Shown: piece by piece, positions 1-11,200 of the stretch
Position numbering within the stretch: position 1 is the first letter of the stretch
Layout: each line of letters opens with the position of its first letter
Assembly: GCA_011009095.1 (NCBI GenBank)
Contig: VTPC01001013.1
Coordinates: 124,001-188,000 of the forward strand
Direction: 5' to 3'
Source of the DNA: Ignelater luminosus
Taxonomy: Eukaryota > Arthropoda > Insecta > Coleoptera > Elateridae
Length of the DNA: 64,000 nucleotides
The notes under the pieces: generated by a model
Database searches by the model: none
What the model saw: the letters and a program-made list of their open reading frames with translations, nothing else
What the model was told of the DNA's origin: nothing
Made by a program: the position numbers and the translations under genes

Positions 1-295
1 TATAGCTTTAATAAGTTGAATATTCTTTGCTTTTGGCTATATTTACCGTTATTCTTTAGAGAATTTTGTATTAATAATAATTTAGTGAACAGTTTCTTAT
101 TTTTTCAGATTACTTAAGATTTAATATGTCAATGTAAACATGACTTTATGAGACACATTTTGGTCAAAAATAAGATTGTAACTTACGAAGGTGTAATTTG
201 AATACATAAATAAATGTCATCGATAGCTTTATAATACTAGTTTTTAAATTTGAATATTACCACAAATGAAGTGCGCATTCTTACCGTGCAATTAT

Positions 296-312
296 GTTCG
301 CGCATGCGTATT
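296..312. promoter_or_regulatory. NRF-1/Ewg-type palindromic site, possible promoter
   Basis: The sequence reads TCGCGCATGCGTA, close to the palindromic GCGCATGCGC site bound by the NRF-1/Erect-wing family, in otherwise AT-rich DNA. Such sites are typical of TATA-less promoters of broadly expressed genes. About 220 bases downstream a GTAGGT donor-like site (about 528) could end a non-coding leader exon that splices to the first coding exon at 5154. The link to that gene is inference; no TATA box is visible. Confidence 0.35.
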
Positions 313-1440
313 AGTGTGCTACCTTCTTGTTAGTGCTTTTGTGTACTGTTTTACAATGGCGTACAAAGCTGTATCCCAGCTACAAAATTCATTTTGATAT
401 TTTATATATTCATAATGAGTAATTTGCTACCAATTTAATAAAAGATTGTAGCGGTGATTGGTATCTGCGTGTTTGTTGTGTTTCTTCACGGATATTTGTA
501 TACTAGCTGAGAATAAATATAAAAAAGGTAGGTAATGGACGCCAATAGAGCCTAGATTTGTATGACTGTTATCATGACGAGCTAAAGTGATCTTTTCGTT
601 AGAGGCGGTTTTCGCTTCAAAGCATACTACATGCGTTTATTTGAATGCTTTTGTTTACGTTTTAAATTGTAATTTTTAATGCTTCATTATATCTTTTCAG
701 AAATTTCAAGAATCGTTAAGAAATATAAAAATAATGCGGAAATTGATTTGTTTTCAATTGTACTACACTGAACATTAAAATCGGGAATAAATTATTCCTA
801 AAGATGAGTTATATGTATACAGTGTTCAAGTGGATTGAATATACTTTGTTTACTAACTATAACATAGAGAATAATAAACATTTGTTTGGTTATTCAGTTA
901 TTTTTCTGTTTATTAAATATGCCCAATTGTCAAATCATGGGTATACCCAGACATTGGAAAAACATTAGATTTACATTTAAATCTGGATTCATTTATTATA
1001 TTAAGGGGTAGCTTGCTAATATTGCTAAAGATTCCCAGTTTCCATTTTATATGAAAATTCATTTTTTAATTAATCAAAATATGCAATGAGACCTTAGCAA
1101 AAGTTGATAGCCATGTAAAGTTTCATTTAACCTTTTTCTCTATCAAATAATTATTTTTTTGTAACTAGGTTCTTGCTGCTTTCTGATAACTTTTAACTTA
1201 AATTCAGTTACTCAAACAAAGTAACTTGTAACTAGGTTACTGCAAGAAGATCTAGTTACCAAAGGGTAATTAATCTTAGAACGTCGCCAAATCTAGTAAA
1301 ACTTGGGTAAATATTTTCATTTATTTTATAGATTAAAATAATATTAATCTCAGTTTAAAAATGTTGCCAATAAGAATCTTAAGTTGATAAAATCATTGCA
1401 ATAACAATAGGACAAATTGCAAGACTGTTTCTCAATGAGT

Positions 1441-1500
1441 TCGTTAGCTTAGTAGTAAACATTTCGCGACCTACACGGGCGTACCGAATTCGAATCTTAT
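1441..1500 (+). repeat. tRNA-derived SINE head, copy 1
   Basis: A 60-base segment with a Pol III A-box-like stretch (TTAGCTTAGTA, about 1444) and a B-box-like stretch (GAATTCGAATC, 1486-1496) spaced as in a tRNA. The core TCGCGACCTAC is shared with an inverted copy at 3461-3520. The tRNA fold is degenerate and no acceptor-stem pairing is visible, so this is a SINE head and not a working tRNA gene. The AT-rich tail boundary is unclear. Confidence 0.5.
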
Positions 1501-3460
1501 TTTCGGTTTATTTATATTTTCTTACATAGTTACAAAGATTCACAATTTACAAAAGTTGCAATTTACTTTAACTGAGTCAAATTATGGCTGTTTTAAACTA
1601 AACGTTTCTTCAGCCATGTAAAGAATATTAAATCTGGACGTGAAGATTTAGCAGCATAGCACTCGTGAAGGGTTAATTTTGAGCGAGTAAAGAGGAATGC
1701 GGTATTCGGTCAATTGTAAAGTCATCTCAGTTCGTCATCGGATGCACACCGCAACCCATCTGCCGTCACTTCGGTATATCCAGTAGACGTCATAGAATAT
1801 TGCACCTAGCTTCCTGGTGATGTAATTACAGAGTTCGGCCTTGCCTGGAAAACGGGGAAAACCTGGAAAAGTCATCAGGGAAGAAATTTAATAGAGAGAG
1901 AGAGTCATAGAAATGCCAAATATAAATAAAAGTAAAGATTTTGTCTGGAATTTCTAATAACAACAAAAATACCGACGTCTACAACAAGGCTAGCCCAAGA
2001 CGTTATGCCTCTTAGGATCCCCCATCATGTCATTTTTGGAATACTAGAAAGGGCCCACATGTTTAGTTGGAAGACTGAGGGGACTCTCATGCTGGTTTCG
2101 GTTTGTTTTTAGAGACGACTCTAGTCGCTAATAAAAACAGGATGATTCGTGAGGTGATTTTTTCCTAAATTCTCATTGTTTACATCTGGCAAAAACTACT
2201 TTCCGATTTCGGGTATTTTGCCCGAGGTGAGGCGTATGAGTCATCATACAACTTCACACTGGTAAACTGAAGGCCATGAAATGCAAGCGTGACAGTGTTG
2301 ATGGACGACTTACAAACCTAAAACTGAATAGTGCTATTGCGCATGTCGGGCGCAAGTTACCGCACTTTTTCCTGGGCCGAAAAGTACGCGTCCGGACGTT
2401 AAATTCGAACGCCAAGAAAGAGAGTCTCGTGGCAAGTCATCTGGTCAATTCGAACGGTTTTGAGTAAAAAATACATGCCCGGACGTGGAATCGGAACGGA
2501 CAACTTTCTGTATCTTTCTGATTGGTTCTGACAACGTGCTTTACTGTTATCGTAACAGTTGTTCACTTTGTTAAGTGTTTTTTCTTTTATAGCTACGAAT
2601 TTGTTTTTATTTGAACAATTAATTACCTCAAGAACTACATAATGAAATTTAGGCTAACTTCAAATCATTATTTCTGTCCTCTCTCTTTTTATGAAAAAGG
2701 TCCAACTGTAAAATCCTTTGCACTCTTTTTCTTGGGCAATATTTTTGGGCCGCGGCGCCGTAGATCTAAAACAGATAAACCGGTGATCAAGGTTTTGTAC
2801 ATGGAACTGGAATGCCATAACGCACACGGACACTTGACTGATAGAATATTGGGGCAGATGATTCCTAGGTAGATACTGTTGGGAGAGAAGCAAAGACGAC
2901 TGTCCCAAAGTTGTCTGCAGACGTGAGGTTTGATCATTCAGTTTTGCAGCCAAATTTCTAATCTAATTATAAACAGAGTTCTGACTGGAGGGCGAAGATA
3001 TTCAGAGGACAGTGTCATCAACTGACTGCTTTGTTGATAAGTTAAGGAATGTCAAGGTAAGATGGACAACAGGTGAGAAAATTCCAGATTGGGAAACACG
3101 GAGAGGGTTTTTGAAACACTCAGACGTGATGTTAGCAACTGGACAAGAAATTGCGGATAATTCTTTAGTGCTCGATAGTTTAGAGAACCGTGTACAATGC
3201 AACTACTTTTATTTTAATGAATTTTAATTCAACTAGTAATGGAAAACGCTTCCTATCACCATCTGTCAGTACTTGCTATTTTCTTCCCGTTTTCTAGTTT
3301 GCGAGTGAAATTTTGTACTGTTTGTAGCTCGGTTCGATTGTTTGGTCTTCATTGTGTACGTAGCTTTATGAATTTGAGCATGAGGCAAGTTTTGAAGAGT
3401 TAAAAAAAGTAAATGATAAAAACGAGAAAAATTGAAAACTATAGTTAGGTACCTACTCCA

Positions 3461-3520
3461 AGGTTCGAATTCGGACCGCCCGCGTAGGTCGCGAGATGTT
3501 TACCACCACACCAATAAGTT
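3461..3520 (-). repeat. tRNA-derived SINE head, copy 2
   Basis: Inverted relative of the copy at 1441. On the minus strand it reads GTGGTAAACATCTCGCGACC followed by CTACGCGGGCGGTCC and a B box (GAATTCGAACC). The bases CTCGC/GCGGG can pair into a 5-bp stem with a 7-base loop, like an anticodon arm. Two diverged copies 2 kb apart support a dispersed repeat rather than a single tRNA gene. Confidence 0.5.
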
Positions 3521-5153
3521 CCTTGTTTGAATTTTTGGCATGTACCAAGATGACCACAAAAAATTCTTGCAAACATGCAGGGTGTCAGCAAAGAAAAACT
3601 TCAAAAAAAGTAGTGTTTGAGATTTTCTATAAGAACGAACTGGTTAATCTTTTTCTGATATTGTGTTAAGATGTGTACTGGGCCAGCTAAATTATATAAA
3701 AAATAACACATAATCAGTATATGATAACCTCAAACTTTCAAATTTCTAAGATCTCAACTTTTTTGCTTACTAACACAGGAATTGCTTCATTGGATTGAAA
3801 TATTATCAGAAACAGAAACGATTTTGAACAAGACAACTGACAACCAAATTTGAAGAGATGGATCAAGTTAACATTAAAAGTGAAATTCTTCAGAGTTACT
3901 CTTGTCTTCTGTTTGTATTATCTTTGATCAAAATCAACAAAAATTATGAAACTTCTGAAAGCTGATGTCTGTCTTACCTCCTGTATTATGTAGAAGTTCA
4001 GAGGATCCCTATTCAATATAGTACAGCAGTGTCTGAAAAGAGGGAATATCATCAGGAACAGCATTAGAAGCGTCATTCCATGAACAAGAGTGCGAAGTTT
4101 TGAAAATTCTTCAAAATGATTAGCTTAGAAGTGAGTACATACTATATTTAGACTTGGCCAGTGATAAAACCAATGAAATCATAAAAAATTGTCTGTCATC
4201 TGCTGTATTGTAGAATTTGTTGAATGGACATGGACAGAATTAAAAGCATTCTATGACCACAAAACTCGTGACTCGAGTACATGTATTTTAACCCGTTGCT
4301 TATCAGAAGGATTCAAAGATTGTTAATCAAATTGTCCATTCCTTTGACTTGAAGCAGTTCTTATGTCCTAATGGAAGTGATTTCAGATCAAATACAATTG
4401 GAAGACGGATTAGCAATCATTATGCAATTTTGACAGTTTTCTGTGTCGTATAGTATTACTATTTAGCAGTTCAGCAAATGAGTGAAAAGGAAAGCAAAAC
4501 CCTATCCAAGTGCATCAAAAACAGCCAGGACCCAATTAAACAAATAACATGAAAGGTTTACTGAAGAAGGTCTGTAAGAATCAATGGATATCAGAATGAA
4601 GAGAGTAATGGCTTGAAAAGGTAGGTTTTTTTAGTTTTAATTTGTGTGTGCCAAATTCATATAGTAAATATACAGGGAGTCTGCAAAAAATTTAAACATA
4701 ACAGAAGCGTCATCGATACACAAGATTTCATATGAAAGACTAGTTAGTTACGGTATTTGGAAAATGTAGTTTACGAACTTCCATGATGAAATGTTGTACC
4801 ATAACAAGAAAACCAAAAAATTTCAAAGTTTAAGGTTATGTGTCACACTTACTTGATTGCCTGCAAATGTTTAACCCCACAAGTAAATATCTCATGATGA
4901 AAGAGGTTCAAACACATAATAAATTATCTCCTGGTACTCTTTTCCTACCCAACCATGAGTATGCTTTGTATCATGCGAAATATAATTTTTTTTTTGATAA
5001 AGAATTATACACTGCAAAGTCAATTATTATAGAAAAGTATTTCACTAAATCTACGTCATAAATAGTCATACACTAGTCTTTATTAAAATTAACATTGTTA
5101 TAATAATAACATCTATATTTTAATAATTTGTTAAGTTATACTCTAATTTATAG

Positions 5154-6967
5154 ATGGCTCGAGTAGATGCAGCTGAAAAAGAAGCTAGTGAAGTTTTACA
5201 TTCTCTATTATCTGTGGAACGTATTGAAAAACAAGAACAGGTTATTGTAGATAGAGGAGAAAATCCATCACCGTCTTCACATTCTTTTCAATCGAATCCA
5301 ACAAATAGTAGTGATGGTGCTGAAGGTGATCCACAGATACAATGGCATACTCCCGTTTCTATTACCACTCATTCATTATTCTCTGCCATCGACAGCAACA
5401 ATCAATTTTCGCAAGCTATGGATGATCAGCAGGTAGTTGTATTATGACTAGATTATTCTTAGTTTGCTTTAATCAGTTATTATTGATTATTTACATAAAA
5501 AGTTTCTAAGTTTTGTTTTGGAGATGTAAGACAATTTCTTTCATAATTCTATCTTATCATCATACTTCTAACTTTTGTATCAAATTCTAGTTCCAAATTT
5601 AAATCTAAATAAGTTTCATTATAAAATACTATTTGATAACAAACTAACCTGGTATTTTTGTGTAGGTGATATGGGAAGGGCATACCATACAAGTAGATCA
5701 CGATCAGCCTAATATAAGTACTATTTATACTACAACTCCGAATACTATAGAAACAGACCCTCCAGGATCTCCAAAACGAGCAAAAATTAAGACATCACCA
5801 AAATCAGCTAAAAAGAAACAAACACCTTTGAAAAAGAAAAAGAAAAATGGAAATACCCCTGGTATGGGCAATGAACCAACAAAATTAGAAGAAAGTGCAG
5901 TACAAGTTAAAGAAAGATTTAAACGAGGTTGTGAATGCCAAGATGAAAGTTGTTTTAGAGGATTAAACCCAGAAAGTGTTTATAAACATAGACTGAATAT
6001 TGCGGAATTAACTAAGGCAGAACATGATATGTATTTAATGGGTGTTACTATGGCGTGTCTGGCAAATCCTGATGAAACAGTTCGACATAAAGAAAGACGA
6101 AGATTAAGAGCACAGTATGTCTATCAAGGAAGAAGAGTATGTTTGGATGCATTTTTATACTTGGAAAATTGCACACATTATCAATTAAAAAGGATAAGAA
6201 AGCATGTAATGACACATGGTGTCGCTCCACGAGTACATGGTAATCATGGGAAAAAGCCACATAATACATTTTCATTAGATATTTATAGACATGCAACTGA
6301 ATTTTTGAAACAGTATCTTGAAACACATACAGGAGAGAGTGGTATTGGTAATTCAAAACAGCCTATTCAGTTGCCTTGGGATATTACGAGAAAAAATCTT
6401 CATGATGCTTATAAAGAATATGGGCAAATATTAGAACCTGGTATTAAATTAATGGGATACTCAACTTTTAGACATTTTATGAAAGAACAATTTCCTCATG
6501 TAAAATTCTGTAAAGTGGAACCTAAAAATACATCACAGCAGCAACAGCAACATCAGCAACAACAACAAACCCAACAGCATCAAGAATCACCTCAACAAAT
6601 GCATACACATGTGATGCAGAAACCACACCAAATTCAAACAATTGAACGACCGCGGGAACAACAAATTCAAAAATCGGTTATTGGTAATTCGGAAGTTCAA
6701 CAAGTAATTCCATTAGTTGTTACACCCAATGATGGCAGTACAAATCAACATCATCATCAAGCAGCATTTTTAGTAACTCCTGTACCTCACCAAATTATTC
6801 AAAGTGGTAATATTGTGACACCACAAAATCCCAGTGGTCATGTCCCTGCAAATACTTTTTCGTATCAATTAACAAATACAGGTTATGTGATTAACGAACA
6901 AGGAAATATTGTTACCACAATGGCCAATGCGCAACATCACACACCATATACATTTAATCGCATGTAA
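5154..6967 (+). CDS. Conserved protein with transposase-like N-terminal module and Gln-rich tail
   Basis: Two coding exons, 5154-5432 and 5666-6967, join in phase 0 to give 526 residues. The ATG directly follows a TTATAG acceptor, so a non-coding leader exon lies upstream. A Lys-rich nuclear-localisation-like stretch is at residues 143-153. The block at about 177-375 has CECQDESCF, YVYQGRRVCLDAFLYLE, a HGNHGKKPHN turn and a closing YSTFRHFMKEQFPHVKF. From memory of family patterns, this order (Cys motif, YxxxGxxVCxxxFL, G-H-G turn, YxxF near FP) resembles the N-terminal part of DUF7869-type transposases; the catalytic DDE part is absent. A Gln/His-rich tail (residues 383-430) suggests a transcriptional role. 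Function is unknown to me. AATAAA signals follow at 7050 and 7156. Gene structure is firm; the transposase link is inference. Confidence 0.85.
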
Positions 6968-8222
6968 CTTTTTTAATTTAATATTTATCATAATACCAAT
7001 TAGTATTACTTTTTATATTTTTGTTATTAGTTACTGTATTTCATATAGAAATAAAAAAATGATAAATATCAGCATTTTCATTTTCTATTGCTACTTAATA
7101 TACAGAATGTATTAGAATCTTTAGTCTATAGTATCATGTTAACCATGTTTTAACTAATAAAAGAGTTTCGCTCGTCTCTGAAAATTTTATAAGCAATTGA
7201 AGAGGGAGCAGTGAATTCCTCACTAGCCCAGCTTATTGTTAGGAAAATGTAATTTGCATTCTGCTATATCTCAGATATAGCTGATAACCATTTCTTGCAA
7301 AGAACAAATTGGTAAAACATTCTAAAAACTTGCACTTTTTCATTAGTTGTGTAACTTATTTACAACCTGATATGCAACACTTATTTGGAATTCTAGAATG
7401 CAATAACACGAATAGGATCTTTTTACAAAACCATAAAAATTAAAATTTGATAAGATACATACTGCAAAATAGCCATGATTTGTTTATGTCAACGAATTGT
7501 GGTGTCAAGAGTCCTCGGGGCTGTCTGGCCTTGTTTTCTCAGTAGTAACATAACCCCGATTCTTTATAAATGCACAAGTGATGAATATATGGTTTACACT
7601 TGAAAATATGGAACAGTAATTTTCTCCAAATTAATTACCACTTATCAAGTTCCATAACAAAATGCAAAGCATTAACTTGCCTTTTCGTTTTATTTATGTC
7701 AAGTAAAACTTAGGTTACAAACTACAATTTCCCGAATAAAGTAAAATTAAGCAAACAAAGTAATTGTGGTTAGATGAATTCTCACTCCAGAGTCAAGTGT
7801 GTATTTCTTGAAAAGGCAATTTGTTATTTTTGGTTTTTACTAATTACTTTCTAATGGTTCTAGATGCTGTAACATAGTATTTTATCTTCATGTTTCCGAT
7901 AATTTAAAGTGTTACATCTCGCTACAATTGTAACAGAAACTGAGACATCATTAGACTCACAGTTACATTATTATAATCCTATTTGTTACTTGTATTCAAT
8001 TAATAGAGATTACAAAATAACATCTTAAGTGAGGCAAAATCTGAATTAATAAAATAAGTCTATTTGGCAAAGTGTTCACTTTTCAGTTTTTTTGGTCTTA
8101 CCAGTGAAAATATTTTTAACCACTTAAAATCAAGGCAGGCAGCTATCCTCCTCCCTTCCCCCCCCCCCCTCAAACGACGCCCATGGTTCAATTATGTGTG
8201 TTATTTATTTATTGAAATTAGT
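6968..8222. other. Intergenic stretch
   Basis: Contains the probable 3' UTR of the upstream gene, with poly(A) signals at 7050 and 7156, then AT-rich sequence. A segment at about 7620-7750 reads GTTACAAACTACAATTTCCC and looks like an inverted, diverged relative of 4735-4800, so a dispersed repeat is likely. A C-run of about 12 bases lies at 8158-8169. No gene seen. Confidence 0.5.
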
Positions 8223-11200
8223 ATGTTTATACATAACTTTTCGAGTAAGTATGAAAAAGCTATGCCACACGCAAGATGCAAGATTATTCTAATGAATACT
8301 GGCAGTATAATTGGTTGGCCAGTTGTTTACACTGTTCTAACAACACATACTTACCTTGACTTATGTAAATTAAGTAAACACTAGTGCAGACAAATTGAAC
8401 AAGTTCATAACCTTTTAGGTTCATGTCAATGAACTATTCTACATATTTTTTTTTATTACTACATACATAGATTTTTTTTGTATTTTCTTTTTACCTTAAA
8501 TAAACTAATTCTTGCTTGTTTTCTTTACAGATGTTAGAAATAATTCAGAAGAAACTGAATTACCAAACTCAGTTCTATCATTATCACTCACTATGGGTGA
8601 TATTGTTGAACTCCTACAAGCTCAATTTGCAATAATAACAGGGGGAAAATCAAAAGAAGGCTGTCCATTAATTACATTTCCAGATAATACTAACTTTCAC
8701 TTGTTAAGCGACACTGAATATCAACAATTGATGTTATTTTTAACTTCTGTTCCTTCGTAAGTTATTTATTGGATAATCAATTATTTTCCGTTAATTTATC
8801 TTTAGATTTATTTGTAGATTACAGGAAGCAGATTTGGGCTTCCATTTAATAGTTGATAGGAGAAAAGATCGATGGAACTCAATTAAAACAGTATTATTAA
8901 AAATATCAGTTAGTATCGTGTTTATTTGAAAAAGCGGTAACAAGTAACATATTAATATTTGTAGGTATACTTTCCTGGTCTTGTACATGTAGTATATGTT
9001 ATACGTCCTAGTAGTTTTTTACAAAAAGCATTGTCGGAAGTAAGCAATAAACTATTTAAGGAAGAATTTAAGTTTCGAGTCATTATTTTAAGCAGTGTTG
9101 AAGAGCTTCATGAGTATATGGATATTGACCAGTTAACCTCTGATTTAGGTGGAACTTTATTATATTCCCATGACGAATGGATTCAGCAAAGAATTGTGAG
9201 TAATGCATGCTTTTCTTTTTACAGACAAGTTTTATTTGAAATGTTACTTGGTGTCTGTTGTTATATTACAGAAAGCTTTTATATATTATTATTATACATT
9301 AATGTAACACATGTATATTAGGTTGTAGAAACTAATCCGGTTTTAACCTAACATAACCTCAACTAATGGCAACTAGTATATTTCGGTTAGCTTGCTTCGA
9401 CTAATGGAGTTTTGGAACTAATATCTTTTATCTGTTCTTGTAATTTACTACATTATTTCAAACACAACAATTTTGTACCTTTTGTTTTAATCAATTTCTT
9501 TTTATTTAAGGCTTTGGAACAATTTTCTAATATAACCCAAAGGGTTTCACATGCATTAGATGATTTCACCAAAACAATAAACGAAACTGAATTTCCAAAC
9601 AATGTAGAAGCAACACAGCAGTTATTAAATCAGCAAGCTTCTATTTATTCAGAATTAAAGGAAGAAATTTTAGCTGCTGCAAAACATGGCGAAACATTGC
9701 TAATGAGTATAAGAGAGAATTCAGCTAGAAAAACGGATTCTCCATGTAGTAATTATCCGGATATAACCGGAAATGTTTTTGTAGTTGAGAGACTGTTAGT
9801 ACAATTAGAAGAAACTGAAAGGACATTTGATGAATTTTGGAAAGAACATTCTACAAAATTGAGGCATTGCTTGGAACTGAGAAGATTTGAACAAGATTTT
9901 CGAGAGTTACAAGTTAATTTTAATTCTCATTTTAAAACAGTGTCTGAAATGACAGAAGTTGGTGATACCATATCCAGGGTTGAAACTCTTATTAAAGAGA
10001 CTGCATCTTTTCAAAAATTATGTTCTACTGATATTGAAAGAGCCGAAGAGGTTATTTCATCTGGAGAACAATTACTTAAAATAAGAAATTCTTTTCCTCA
10101 TGAATGTATTGAACCAAAATGTAGTGAATTAATGAGAATACATGACGATTTATTAGAAAAATTAGCTAGAAGAATGGATACATTAGTTAAATGTAAAAAT
10201 TTAATGGAACAAATTGAAAAAGTAAGAAATGTTTGTCTTTTGTTTTGCAATGTAGATTCTAACAAAGCTATCTCTTAGATTGAATCGCCTGAGGAGAACG
10301 TTTCTTTTGAAACGACTGAATTAAATAATCAGAATTCTACTGAAGAAATTGATTTAACACAATATGAAGTTCGAAAAGCAAATAGGGGCCATGTATTGAA
10401 TGAGTTATTAGAAACAGAAAGAATATATGTTGCAGAACTATACTCTATACTGAAGGTAAGTGATGCAGAGTAAAACATGGCTAATATGGCCATATAAATT
10501 GAAATTGTTTGCTGTCTGCTTTTTCATTATTCATTGTAATAACTTTAATGTTTTTTCATTTGTTCATAATTACTTTAGTGAAATAAATAGAAATTAGTGA
10601 AAACTTTTTTATTCTATTTATGCATATATTAAAGAGATTAGACATGGAAAATCTGAATTTATGGAGGGCCACTGTTGCTCTCTTATCACTATTTTAGCGT
10701 TTATTTTTATATGATTTTCGCAGATTAATGTCAAATGTATACTGAAGGTACAAAACAATTTCCTTTATTTATAGGGATACAAAATGGAAGCTGAAGCAGA
10801 AGCAAATCAACCATTTATACCTCCAGGTCTTATCAATAAGCTTGATATTTTATTTGGAAATTTAGACGAGTTATACCATTTTCATGCAGATATTTTTCTA
10901 AAGGATCTAGAAAACTGCATTTCAGCTACAGATCTAGTAGCACTTTGTTTTGTACAAAGGGTAAGTTACTAATTTATGTTAGGTACTTCAGCTAATAATA
11001 TTACTGTTCAAATTTCAGAGAGACATGTTTTACCAATTGTATAGTTGTTATTGCCAGAATATACCAAGATCAGAACAATTAAGGGAAACGTTAGTTGATT
11101 CTAATATGTTTTTTCAAATGTGTCAACGTAAATTAGGCCATAAATTACCTCTAGCAGCCTACTTGTTAAAGCCTGTTCAAAGAATAACAAAATATCAACT

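Larger units (their letters stand above)
1..5153. other. Gene-poor 5' region with degraded repeats
   Basis: AT-rich DNA with no recognisable gene. It holds a possible promoter near 300, two SINE heads, a short GA run near 1890, and an island at 2270-3230 that is richer in G+C and carries short open frames on both strands that I cannot assign to a family. At 4669 a TACAGGGAGTCTGC end resembles the CAGGGTG ends of the mariner-like MITEs further on. A leader-exon intron of the gene at 5154 probably spans much of this stretch. Confidence 0.5.

Noticed and set aside
2642-3227. Overlapping short open frames on both strands
   Set aside because: No recognisable domains or splice support; kept only as a composition anomaly.
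3461-3520. Functional tRNA gene
   Set aside because: A and B boxes are present, but acceptor-stem pairing is absent and a diverged copy lies nearby; a SINE head explains it better.
4840-5061. A 73-residue open frame just before the first gene
   Set aside because: Very AT-rich composition, no family match, ends before the acceptor at 5153 and cannot be joined to the gene.
8064-8384. A 106-residue plus-strand open frame upstream of the GEF
   Set aside because: It crosses a C-run and lacks family resemblance; only its internal MFIHNFS segment with a strong donor was considered, as a tentative first exon.
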